From: Embleya scabrispora DSM 41855
GTDB taxonomy: Bacteria > Actinomycetota > Actinomycetes > Streptomycetales > Streptomycetaceae
Reading direction: 5' to 3'
Assembly: GCF_000372745.1 (NCBI RefSeq)
Contig: NZ_KB889574.1
Location: 182,496 to 246,495, forward strand
Length of the DNA: 64,000 bases
The first letter of the stretch is position 1. Each line of letters begins with the position of its first letter. Shown here in pieces: positions 36,281 through 45,804 of the stretch. The notes under the pieces are model-generated. The model saw nothing but the letters and a program-made list of their open reading frames with translations. It did not search any database and had not been told where the DNA came from. Made by a program: the position numbers and the translations under genes.

Positions 36281-36795
36281 CGGGTCTCGTCCTCCGGGGC
36301 TTCGGCGTCGGCCGGCTTGTCCACACACACGCACGGGCCCTTGGCCCACCACTCGGGCAGCGCGTCCAGCGTCTCGTCGCCGAGCGGGTTGACGCCGCGC
36401 CCGGCGGCCAGCGCGTGGCCGGCCAGCACGTGCAGGCACTTGACCCGATCCGGCATGCCGCCGGCCGACGGGAAGCCCTCCAGCACCTCGATGGCGTCCC
36501 GGCGCGCGATGTAGTCCTCGTGCGCGGCGGCGTAGCGGGCCGCGAGGTCCTCGTCCTCGGCCAGGCGCGCGCTCATGTCGCGCATGACGTTGTTCGCCTC
36601 CAGCGTGCCGATCGCGGACGCCGCCCGCGGGCAGGTCAGGTAGTACAGCGTCGGGAACGGCGAGCCGTCCTCCAGGCGCGGGGCGGTCTCCACGACGTCG
36701 GGCAGCCCGCACGGGCACCGGTGTGCGACGCCGCGCAGACCACGCGGGGTACGGCCGAGCTGCGCCTTGACGGCGTCGATGTCGTGCTGATCCAT
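36277..36795 (-). CDS. DUF501-family protein
   Basis: 172 residues. Starts MDQHDIDAVKAQLGRTPRGL; contains AHRCPCGLPDVVETAPRLED and PTLYYLTCPRAASAIGTLEA, then EGFPSAGGMPDRVKCLHVLA, the conserved blocks of DUF501. Conserved cysteines suggest metal binding. The gene is universally found between divIC-like and ppx in actinobacteria, as here. Function unknown. Confidence 0.92.
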   Translation of the reverse strand: MDQHDIDAVKAQLGRTPRGLRGVAHRCPCGLPDVVETAPRLEDGSPFPTLYYLTCPRAASAIGTLEANNVMRDMSARLAEDEDLAARYAAAHEDYIARRDAIEVLEGFPSAGGMPDRVKCLHVLAGHALAAGRGVNPLGDETLDALPEWWAKGPCVCVDKPADAEAPEDETR

Positions 36796-36886
36796 GAAGG
36801 AAAGTATTCCTGCTTCGCTGAGTGACTCGGACCGACGTTCGATCCGGGTGCCGTCCCGGCCGCGCTCGACCCGGGGAATCGGCCGA

Positions 36887-37504
36887 CTACCCGATCGACG
36901 CGGCCGGCGTCCTCGTGGGTGTGGGAGTCGCGCTCGCGGTCGGCGCGCCGGCCCGATCCGCGTCGCGCGTGGAGTCCCACAGGCTGCGGTACCAGGGCGG
37001 CGGACCGGCCCGGGCGGGCGTGGGCGGCGCCGGGTTGCCCGGATTGCCCGACTGCGGCACCACCAGGTAGGCGGTATCCCCCGGGTAGACATAGTGCAGC
37101 CGCTCGCGTGCCTGTTGGCGCACGTACGCCGGGTCGTTCCAGCGCTCCAGGTCGGACCGCATGCGTTCGGTCTCCGCCTGCTGCTTGCGGGTGCTCTCGC
37201 GCAGGTCGTCCACCGCGGCCCGCTGGTCCAGGTACTGCCGCAGCGGGTACACCAGCGCGACGGCCAGGCTCAGGACCACCAGGGTCAACACGATCCACCT
37301 GCCGCCGCCGCGCCGGCGCAGCCGACCCAGGCTCGCCGCCGCGGCCGAGTCCTTGATGGACCCGACCGCGGCGACGACCTTCGGTCTGGCCGGTGCCGCC
37401 GGACGGTCACCGCGCGCCTGACGCGGCGGCGCGACGGCCCGGGACGCGCGGGCGGCCCTGCTCGGAGCGGCCGTCCTGCGGCCCCCCTCGCGCTGCTCGC
37501 TCAC
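36887..37504 (-). CDS. FtsB/DivIC-family septum formation initiator
   Basis: 205 residues from the GTG at 37504 with GGGAGG upstream. A long basic Ala/Arg/Pro-rich cytoplasmic region (about 1-78), one transmembrane helix (about 80-100, WIVLTLVVLSLAVALVYPLR) and a coiled coil (about 105-140) leading to LERWNDPAYVRQQARERLHY, the FtsB/DivIC signature. A Pro/Thr-rich tail follows. It joins FtsL in the divisome. Located between eno and DUF501, the standard actinomycete order. Confidence 0.92.
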   Translation of the reverse strand: MSEQREGGRRTAAPSRAARASRAVAPPRQARGDRPAAPARPKVVAAVGSIKDSAAAASLGRLRRRGGGRWIVLTLVVLSLAVALVYPLRQYLDQRAAVDDLRESTRKQQAETERMRSDLERWNDPAYVRQQARERLHYVYPGDTAYLVVPQSGNPGNPAPPTPARAGPPPWYRSLWDSTRDADRAGAPTASATPTPTRTPAASIG

Positions 37505-37560
37505 GCGTCCTCCCGCCGTTCCCTCGATTCGGCGCCGACGATGTTCCGCTCGACCCGGGG

Positions 37561-38967
<1,407 letters not shown>

Positions 38968-39004
38968 CTAGGGTGACGCTCGGTCGAGAGGCGGGGGCGC
39001 ACAC

Positions 39005-39433
39005 ATGACCGAGCCGGAGGGCGGGATTGCGGGGGCCGCGGAGGCGGCGGGCGCGGCGGAGGCGGCCGGAGATGCCGGGGCCGCTTCGCCGCTGGAGCGG
39101 GAGATCTCCCGGTTGCTCGCGGGTGACGGCGATCCGCCCGCGCTGTTGGCCGCGTTGCTCGCGGCCCGGTTGTACTGCGAGCGCACGGAGCAGGTGGGCT
39201 TCGCCGCGATCGGACCGCCCGGCGGTGGGGTCGTACCGGTGTTCACCTCCGCGGAGCAGTTGGCGCTGTTCGTCGGCGGGGCGTGCGACTGGTTCGCGAG
39301 CGAGGGCGGGGACCTGCTGCGGCTGTTGCCGGCGGGTTACGACATCGCGGTGGACCTGGCCGGCCCGCAACCGGTGCGGCTGCGGGCGAGTCTGTGGAAC
39401 GGCGAGCCGGAGACGGAGGCCACCGGTGGGTGA
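39005..39433 (+). CDS. SseB-like protein heading the RHS operon
   Basis: 142 residues. An Ala/Gly/Glu-rich N-terminus (about 1-28) precedes a domain with GVVPVFTSAEQLALFVGGAC and PAGYDIAVDLAGPQPVR, which resembles the SseB N-terminal domain. The stop overlaps the next gene's GTG start region. As the first gene of the five-gene toxin block, it may be a chaperone or adaptor for the helical partner, as EspG-like proteins are in type VII systems; that role is inferred. Confidence 0.75.
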   Translation: MTEPEGGIAGAAEAAGAAEAAGDAGAASPLEREISRLLAGDGDPPALLAALLAARLYCERTEQVGFAAIGPPGGGVVPVFTSAEQLALFVGGACDWFASEGGDLLRLLPAGYDIAVDLAGPQPVRLRASLWNGEPETEATGG

Positions 39434-39776
39434 CGACGGATTCAAGGTCGACAGCGCGTTCGTGCGCGGGGCGAGTACCGAGTTGATCGACGCACTGCTG
39501 GTCGCCCGCGAAATCGCCCAGAAGCAGCAGCCGTTGCAGGCGCAACTGGCGGCACTGCAAAAGCACTACTCGTCGCCGTATCAGGCCGGCGAGATTGTGC
39601 TGAAGTCCGCGCAGGCGATGGCCGCGCTGGTCAGCCTCGGCGAAAACATCGCGATCACCTTGGAGATGGCCGCCCAGCAGTACGAGGAGGCCGAACGGGA
39701 CGCGGAGGCCAGGTTCTTCACGCCCGGCGGCGCGGCCTCGATCCATGCGGGCGACGACATGAGCACGACGGACTGA
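39426..39776 (+). CDS. Small helical ESX/WXG100-like protein
   Basis: 116 residues from GTG at 39426, overlapping the SseB-like stop by eight bases. Two long helices separated by a turn (KHYSSPYQAGEI near 45-56) give the ESAT-6-like hairpin shape and size, but no WxG is present at the turn. The gene ends 13 bases before the RHS start. Likely secretion partner of the large toxin, by analogy with type VII LXG-associated proteins. Confidence 0.7.
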   Translation: MGDDGFKVDSAFVRGASTELIDALLVAREIAQKQQPLQAQLAALQKHYSSPYQAGEIVLKSAQAMAALVSLGENIAITLEMAAQQYEEAERDAEARFFTPGGAASIHAGDDMSTTD

Positions 39777-39789
39777 CGGAGGCTTCACC

Positions 39790-42700
39790 GTGTTGGTGTC
39801 AGGCGAACCGCTCACGCCCGATTCGCAGCCTCGGGGTCTGATACCGGGCGACTGGGAGGTACTGCACGCCGTCGCCGACGTGTTCACCCGGTTCTCGGTC
39901 CAGGCGCTGGAGGCCAAGGATCGGCTCGGCAAGGTCGACGGTAAGGACCTCTGGCGGGGCGATGCCGCAGAGGGGTTCCGCAAGGATCTGAAGCTGGTCA
40001 CCGAGGTCCTGAAGCTGCACGGCAAGGAATACCCGAGCGTCGCCAAAAAGCTGCGCGAGTTCGCCGAGGTGCTCCGATTCGCCCAGGGCGAGTGCGCGAA
40101 CGAGATCATCCCCAAGGCCAGGCAAGCCTTCTGGCTGATCGAGGCCCAGGCGCGCGAGCAGGAGTCGTACGACCTCGCGAAGCGCAATCAGGACGTACAG
40201 AAGGCCAACGGCGTCGGCAAGGAGTGCCTGCCGCAACTACCGCACAAACCCGAGGGGCATCCGGGTGCCGACATGTTGCGCGAGGCCCAGGAGCAGTTGA
40301 AGCGGGTCCGGGAGCGGGTGGAAAAGGCCGACGCGCACGCGATGTTGGAGCTGCGGAAGTCGGTCGGCGTGTTGGATCTGGACCCGGACGTCTGGAAGAC
40401 GCTGGGCAATGCGGGCATCGAATTCCTCAAGGGCGGGGCCGACGCGTTCTTCGAGTTGGCGAGCTTCGCGGGGGTCGTCGACCCGGCTCGGGCGTACCTC
40501 GAACCGGCCGCCTACGCGACCGACCTGAAGAACATCGCGACCGGCATGCTCGGCATGGCTCGGGACCCGATCGGGTTTGCCCAGGACTCGCTCGTCACCT
40601 CGTGGGAGGACTTCAAGAAGAACCCGGCGCGCTTCCTCGGCCACCTCGCCCCCGACCTGGCACTGACGTTGGCGACACGCGGTGGCAACAAGGCGTTGAC
40701 GCCCGCCGAGAAGGCCATCGCCAAGCGGGACAACCCGCGCTGCCGGGGTGCGGACGCCTGTACGCGCGAGGGCGAACCGATCGACGTGGTCACCGGCGAG
40801 ATGGTGCTGCCGCAGACCGATGTGACGCTGGCGGGCGCGCTGCCGTTGGTCCTGGAGCGGCATCACCGGACGGCGTTCGGCGGCGGGCGGTGGTTCGGCG
40901 AGCGGTGGGCCTCGACGTTCGACCAGTACCTGCAACTGGGCTCGGACCGGGTCACGTTCACGGCCGCCGACGGGATGGTGCTGCGGTATCCGGTACCCAG
41001 GCCGGGCGAGCGGGTCATGCCGATGGGCGGGTATCGGTGGCCGTTGGTGTGGGACGGGGCGCCGAACGGGACGTTCACGGTGAGCGATCCGCAGCGGGGA
41101 CGGAGTTGGTCGTTCGCGGCACTGCCGGAGGTGCTCTCGCGGCGAATACCGGTGCGGGCGGTGGTCGATCGCAACGGGAGCCGGATCGACTACCTGTATG
41201 ACGAGGCGGGCGTGCCGTGCGAGGTCACCCACTCGGGTGGGTATCGGGTCGCGGTGGACACGGCGGGCGGGCTGATCACGGGGTTTCGGCTGCTGGGCGC
41301 GGACCCCGTCACCCACATGAGGTCCGACGACTCGACGGCCTCGGTCGACCTGGTCACGTTCGCCTACGGCGAGTCGGGCGACCTGCTGGAAGTGGTCAAC
41401 TCCTCCGGTCGCCCCCTCCGCTTCACCTACGACGAGCACCACCGCATGACGTCGTGGACCGACCGCAACGGCACCTGGTACCAGTACGAATACGACGAGG
41501 CGGGCCGCTGCGTACGCGGCTCGGGCGTCGACGGCATCATGGACAACACGTTCGAGTACGACATCGCGGCCCGAATAACCAGGATGACCGATGCCCTCGG
41601 CGCGGTCCGCGAGTACGAATACAACGACTGGTCCCAGGTCATCCGCGAAACCGACCCCCTCGGCGGCACCCGGTCCACGGAGTGGGACTCCTACAACCGC
41701 CGAGTGGCCGTCACCGACGAACTCGGCCACACCACGCGGTACTCGTACGACGCCCTGGGCAACACGGTCGGCGTCGTCCTCCCCAACGGCACCTTCACCG
41801 TCGCCGACTTCGACCCACTGCTGTGCCGCCCCACCCTCGTCACGGGCTTGGACGGCGGCCGGCGCCGCTACACGTACGACGAGCGCGCCAACCTCCTTAC
41901 GGCCACCGACGAACTGGGCGCGGTCACCTCGTACATGTACGACGAAGCCGGTCGCATGTCAGTTCTCACCAACTCCCTCGGCCACACCACAACCGTCGAC
42001 ACCGATGGGTCCGGCCTTCCCCTCGCTATCACTGATCCTCTCGGCGCGACAACCACCGTCATTCGCAACGCCTTTGGTCGCAGCATCGCGACGGTCGACC
42101 CCATCGGTGGCACCACCCACACGGCCTGGACCATTGAGGGCAAACCGGCCTGGCGTGAACGCCCGGACGGCGCACGAGAATCCTGGACTTGGGATGGTGA
42201 AGGCACCCTCCGCCGGCACACCAACGCGGCAGGCTTCATCACCACTTACGAATGCACTCGGTTCGACCTCCCCGCGGCCCGAACCGACCCAGACGGTGCA
42301 AGGTTGGAGTTCACCTACGACGCGGAACTACGCCTGACCCGGGTCACCAACCCACAGGGCCGCACCTGGGACTACGAATACGACCCCGCAGGCCGTCTGC
42401 TAGCCGAGACCGACTTCAACGGCCGAAAACTCACCTACCACCACGACGCGGCGGGACGGCTGACACAACGCATCAACGGCGCTGGGGAAGTGATCACTTA
42501 CAGCCGAGACGCGCTGGGCAGGATGACAGCCGAACTACACGCAGCCACCGGCCACGAAACCACCCATCAATACGATGCCGCAGGCTACCTGATCCGGGCG
42601 ACCAACGCGGATGTGGATCTCGTCTTCACACGAGACGCGCTAGGTCGCGTCATCGAGGAGTCCAGTAACGGCCGCACCTTTTCCAGCACGTACAACGCGC

Positions 42701-44259
42701 TCGGTCGACGAATACGCCGCCGCACTCCGTCGGGGCATACGAGCGAATGGACCTATGACCCGAAAGGGCGGCCCTCCTCCCTGACGGCGGCAGGCCATAC
42801 ATTGGAGTTCGCATATGATGCGGCCGACCGCGAAGTACAGCGCCGCTTCGGCTCTCGGGTCGCCTTCACTCAGGAATGGAACGAGACTCACCGACTCGAA
42901 CGTCAAGCAATCAGGGTCGGCCTTCCCGTCAGCAAACTCGCTCTCACGGTGGATCCAACCCTGGAATCCGTCGAAACCTACAATCGCACATACACCTACC
43001 GTGCCGACGGATACGTATCCTCCATCGATGAGACAACAACCGGTCTCGCGCTTTACGATCTGGACGAAGTCGGCCGGGTCACCGACGTTCGCAACAAGGG
43101 TTGGACCGAACACTACGCATATGACGCGGCCGGAAATCAAGTACGCTCGTCGTGGCCTGGACCGGATCAGGATTTCCAGGGCGCGAGCGATGTCACCGGT
43201 ACATTGATCGGAAGGATTGGTCGTACACATTACACCCATGACGCCCAGGGGCGCGTCATCCGTCGCTCACGAAAAACTCTGTCCGGAAAATCGCTGACGT
43301 GGTCCTATATTTGGGACGCCGATGACCGCCTGCTCAACGTGGTCACTCCCGACGGAACCCGGTGGCACTATACCTACGACCCACTCGCTCGGCGCGTAGC
43401 CAAGCGCACAGATGATGCCGGTTTCGAAATTACTTTCGACTGGGACGGACCCCGCCTGGCATATCAAACAACAATGCAGAACGATGAGTCCCTTTGGGAG
43501 TACCGCCCAGGGTCTTTTCATCCTCTTTTGCAAGCCGACTTTCACAGAAGAGGCGAGAGGGGGGCCCAGGAACACGTTAATGCCGTAGCCACCGACCTTG
43601 TCGGCACACCGATTCGACTTGTGGACGAAACGGGCAGGGTCAATTGGCAGGCGCGAAAGAGCCTTTGGGGAGTGACGACTCTTCCGGAGACCGGTTCCAT
43701 ACAGTGCCCGTTACGCTTTCCGGGTCAGTATTTTGATGCCGAGACCGGATTGCACTTCAACACCTGGCGATACTACGAGCCGGAAACGGGCCGCTTCCTC
43801 AGCCCGGATCCCCTGGGCCTGGCTCCCGCCGAAAATAATTATACCTACCCCCGAAATCCCCATATCCTATTCGATCCTCTTGGATTGGCACCGGGCGATT
43901 ACGGGGACGGATGGAAGCTACCGGCGAATGTCACCCCTCCCGAACTGGATGAATGGTCCATCAAGAATGTGCGAGATTATCATTTCGACGGAGGCCCGTT
44001 ATGCGACCCTGTAAATAAGGGCGTTTTCAACTCGACGGTAACAGACGGGCAACTCCATGAGATTTTCGAAACCGGGATGAAAAACGGAATCCCCGGGCCA
44101 ATGAACAAATCCAACTACTATGAGCGCATATTCGACTTCAAGAAAACCGTCGGAACAGCTTCCGGCAAGACAGGCGGTGGTGCCACCAGTTGGGTCATGA
44201 TCGTGCACGACAAGTGGGGAAGTGTGATCACCATGTATCCGGTCGCCGTTCCGGGCTGA
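39790..44259 (+). CDS. RHS-repeat polymorphic toxin with type VII-like N-terminus
   Basis: 1489 residues from the GTG at 39790. The N-terminus (about 1-120) is helical with LWRGDAAEGFRKDL (W about residue 55), a WxG-type motif. A DUF6531-like onset (GEPIDVVTGEMVLPQTDVTL, about 333) opens an RHS/YD-repeat shell of over 900 residues with many YDxxGR units. The core ends with the conserved RYYEPETGRFLSPDPLGL (about 1325-1345) and a second DPLGL (about 1365). The last 120 residues are a distinct tip with no RHS character, presumed to be the toxin, ending VITMYPVAVPG. GC falls and AT-ending codons rise over the 3' third, as in recombined tips. Two candidate immunity genes follow. Confidence 0.9.
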   Translation: MLVSGEPLTPDSQPRGLIPGDWEVLHAVADVFTRFSVQALEAKDRLGKVDGKDLWRGDAAEGFRKDLKLVTEVLKLHGKEYPSVAKKLREFAEVLRFAQGECANEIIPKARQAFWLIEAQAREQESYDLAKRNQDVQKANGVGKECLPQLPHKPEGHPGADMLREAQEQLKRVRERVEKADAHAMLELRKSVGVLDLDPDVWKTLGNAGIEFLKGGADAFFELASFAGVVDPARAYLEPAAYATDLKNIATGMLGMARDPIGFAQDSLVTSWEDFKKNPARFLGHLAPDLALTLATRGGNKALTPAEKAIAKRDNPRCRGADACTREGEPIDVVTGEMVLPQTDVTLAGALPLVLERHHRTAFGGGRWFGERWASTFDQYLQLGSDRVTFTAADGMVLRYPVPRPGERVMPMGGYRWPLVWDGAPNGTFTVSDPQRGRSWSFAALPEVLSRRIPVRAVVDRNGSRIDYLYDEAGVPCEVTHSGGYRVAVDTAGGLITGFRLLGADPVTHMRSDDSTASVDLVTFAYGESGDLLEVVNSSGRPLRFTYDEHHRMTSWTDRNGTWYQYEYDEAGRCVRGSGVDGIMDNTFEYDIAARITRMTDALGAVREYEYNDWSQVIRETDPLGGTRSTEWDSYNRRVAVTDELGHTTRYSYDALGNTVGVVLPNGTFTVADFDPLLCRPTLVTGLDGGRRRYTYDERANLLTATDELGAVTSYMYDEAGRMSVLTNSLGHTTTVDTDGSGLPLAITDPLGATTTVIRNAFGRSIATVDPIGGTTHTAWTIEGKPAWRERPDGARESWTWDGEGTLRRHTNAAGFITTYECTRFDLPAARTDPDGARLEFTYDAELRLTRVTNPQGRTWDYEYDPAGRLLAETDFNGRKLTYHHDAAGRLTQRINGAGEVITYSRDALGRMTAELHAATGHETTHQYDAAGYLIRATNADVDLVFTRDALGRVIEESSNGRTFSSTYNALGRRIRRRTPSGHTSEWTYDPKGRPSSLTAAGHTLEFAYDAADREVQRRFGSRVAFTQEWNETHRLERQAIRVGLPVSKLALTVDPTLESVETYNRTYTYRADGYVSSIDETTTGLALYDLDEVGRVTDVRNKGWTEHYAYDAAGNQVRSSWPGPDQDFQGASDVTGTLIGRIGRTHYTHDAQGRVIRRSRKTLSGKSLTWSYIWDADDRLLNVVTPDGTRWHYTYDPLARRVAKRTDDAGFEITFDWDGPRLAYQTTMQNDESLWEYRPGSFHPLLQADFHRRGERGAQEHVNAVATDLVGTPIRLVDETGRVNWQARKSLWGVTTLPETGSIQCPLRFPGQYFDAETGLHFNTWRYYEPETGRFLSPDPLGLAPAENNYTYPRNPHILFDPLGLAPGDYGDGWKLPANVTPPELDEWSIKNVRDYHFDGGPLCDPVNKGVFNSTVTDGQLHEIFETGMKNGIPGPMNKSNYYERIFDFKKTVGTASGKTGGGATSWVMIVHDKWGSVITMYPVAVPG

Positions 44260-44296
44260 CCCCTTCCTGCCACCACGACCGAAAGAGGGTGCCAAT

Positions 44297-44581
44297 ATGA
44301 CAGTTTATCTTCTCAATAGCGGACAAGAAGTCGTTCGCATTCTCCGCGATGACGACGACGAATCATTCCTGCATGCATGCGAGGCCGGCGCCCGAGGAAG
44401 CACCCGCCGAGGGGTATCCAGATACGGGATGACTTTCCTTAATCCCATTCAATGCGAAATGCTCGCCGAAGAACTGAGAGCCTTGCCGGCAGCGGAGTGG
44501 TCCACCGCAATTCAAGACATCTGCGCTGCGGCGGATGAGGCCGTCCAAACGCGAGGATTTCTCCGGTTCGCCGGACAGTGA
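44297..44581 (+). CDS. Candidate immunity protein, copy 1
   Basis: 94 residues, MTVYLLNSGQEVVRILRDDD onwards, with GAAAGAGG upstream. No signal peptide or membrane helix, so it would act in the cytoplasm. It is 67 percent identical (63 of 94 positions by eye, no gaps) to the next gene. Position directly after the RHS toxin tip, low GC and small size fit an immunity gene. No family recognised. Confidence 0.75.
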   Translation: MTVYLLNSGQEVVRILRDDDDESFLHACEAGARGSTRRGVSRYGMTFLNPIQCEMLAEELRALPAAEWSTAIQDICAAADEAVQTRGFLRFAGQ

Positions 44582-44637
44582 TCGCATCCCACCCGGGCAC
44601 GAGGCCATGCTCATAGAAAAGTGGAGGAGCAAGGGGT

Positions 44638-44922
44638 ATGGAAATCTACGTTCTAAATCGCGGCGAACAGGTCGTTCGCACTCTCCAGGACGACACTGAC
44701 GAATCTTTTCTGCATGCATGCGAGTCCGCTCCTCGTGGAACGACCCGCCGAGGAGTGTCCAGGTACGGGCTGACTTTGCTTAATCCAATTCAATCCGAAA
44801 TGCTTGCCGAAGAACTGAGAGCCCTTCCATCCGCGGAATCAACGGAAATTATTCGAGATATCGGAAACGCGGCAGAAGAGGTCGTCCGTACTTACGGATT
44901 GCTACGTTTCATAGGAGAATGA
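44638..44922 (+). CDS. Candidate immunity protein, copy 2
   Basis: 94 residues, paralogue of the preceding gene, with GGAGGAGC before the ATG at 44638. The blocks DESFLHACE, TRRGVSRYG, LNPIQ and EMLAEELRALP are shared exactly or nearly so. Differences cluster after residue 65. Tandem immunity copies often protect against variant tips of the same toxin; which copy matches the resident tip cannot be told from sequence. Confidence 0.75.
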   Translation: MEIYVLNRGEQVVRTLQDDTDESFLHACESAPRGTTRRGVSRYGLTLLNPIQSEMLAEELRALPSAESTEIIRDIGNAAEEVVRTYGLLRFIGE

Positions 44923-44973
44923 TGCAATCTCGTCGACGCGCCGCCCATCGATAATCAAGCCATGGGCGGTGCG

Positions 44974-45017
44974 TGGCGCAAACGCCCCGGCGGCACACGG
45001 GAATCCTGGACCTGGGA
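44974..45017 (+). pseudogene. RHS repeat remnant
   Basis: A 44-base stretch with 37 identities to 42151-42194 within the intact RHS gene. It encodes WRKRPGGTRESWTWE in one frame and then loses similarity. No start, and no RHS core on either side. Confidence 0.6.
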
Positions 45018-45722
45018 AATTCCGGGCAATATTTTTGCACCTCTCCACGCGAACTCGGCCGCTTCGATCGGCGCAATGCCAAGCAGCTGGCCTCGCGACG
45101 GAAATCCGAGGCATTGCCGGCGGCAACATGTTCAAGTACTGCGTCTGCCGCCCGACGGCATCCGCGCGAACGTCTCGACGGCAAGGTGTTCCTCGATCTG
45201 CCCACTCCGGAGGACCACCCGCGAACGCCGCAAAGCGTCAGGGCCTCTCCGGCCGCCGCCCGCTCCCGATCGACGACCGACAGCCGCCCGCCCGGCAGGA
45301 TGCTCCTGCTCGCCGCGACTGGGTCCGGCGTAGCAACCGCCTCCCACACACCGGGTTCGGTTCGGCCGAGCTGAAGGTGCTCCTCCAACCATCGTTCGGT
45401 CGCGTATGCGCGTGAATCGCCATGCTCGATGCAAGCTCGCCGCAAGGACATTCGCGGCAGTCCCTGAACCAGCCATGGAGCAGGGGTCAGGTTCTGAGGC
45501 GAGTTCGCAGGAGACAACGGCCGTGGGCGCTGATGGGTCGCACCGGTACACAGTCACGAATTGGGCACGTTGCGTGGGTGGTTCGAGGGATACAGGCGCC
45601 CACCCCGCGAACACATCGGCGCCGCGCTCAGCGGTGACGGGGTGTCAAAAAATGGTTGGTCGCTCGATCGGGTGAAAGTTGGGCATCGGCGATTAAACGG
45701 CCGTTACGGTTCGACTACGGAA

Positions 45723-45756
45723 AGCGGCGATCACCCCTCAGAAGGTGATCGCCGCT
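45723..45756. terminator. Strong hairpin, probable terminator
   Basis: AGCGGCGATCACC (45723-45735) pairs perfectly with GGTGATCGCCGCT (45744-45756) around CCTCAGAA. It closes the RHS block before the next rightward gene. Confidence 0.8.
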
Positions 45757-45804
45757 AGTCAACCCGCTGTTCAGGCAGCGAATCGACCGAAAGGCAACGC
45801 CGAA

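Larger units (their letters stand above)
44923..45804. other. Decayed region with an RHS gene fragment
   Basis: About 880 bases without a convincing intact gene. At 44974-45017, 37 of 44 bases match the RHS gene at 42151-42194, and the peptide AWRKRPGGTRESWTWE parallels RHS AWRERPDGARESWTWD. Beyond this, open frames on both strands (the longest leftward, 44909-45517) have mixed codon bias and no family. The region ends in a strong hairpin (45723-45756). It looks like leftover DNA from earlier toxin-tip exchange. Confidence 0.6.

Noticed and set aside
44909..45517. 202-codon leftward frame in the decayed region
   Set aside because: Mixed codon bias, no ribosome binding site and no recognisable domain; it overlaps the RHS remnant.
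39005..45804. Mobile element around the RHS block
   Set aside because: No transposase, integrase or flanking attachment-site repeat was seen; tip exchange by recombination explains the composition change.
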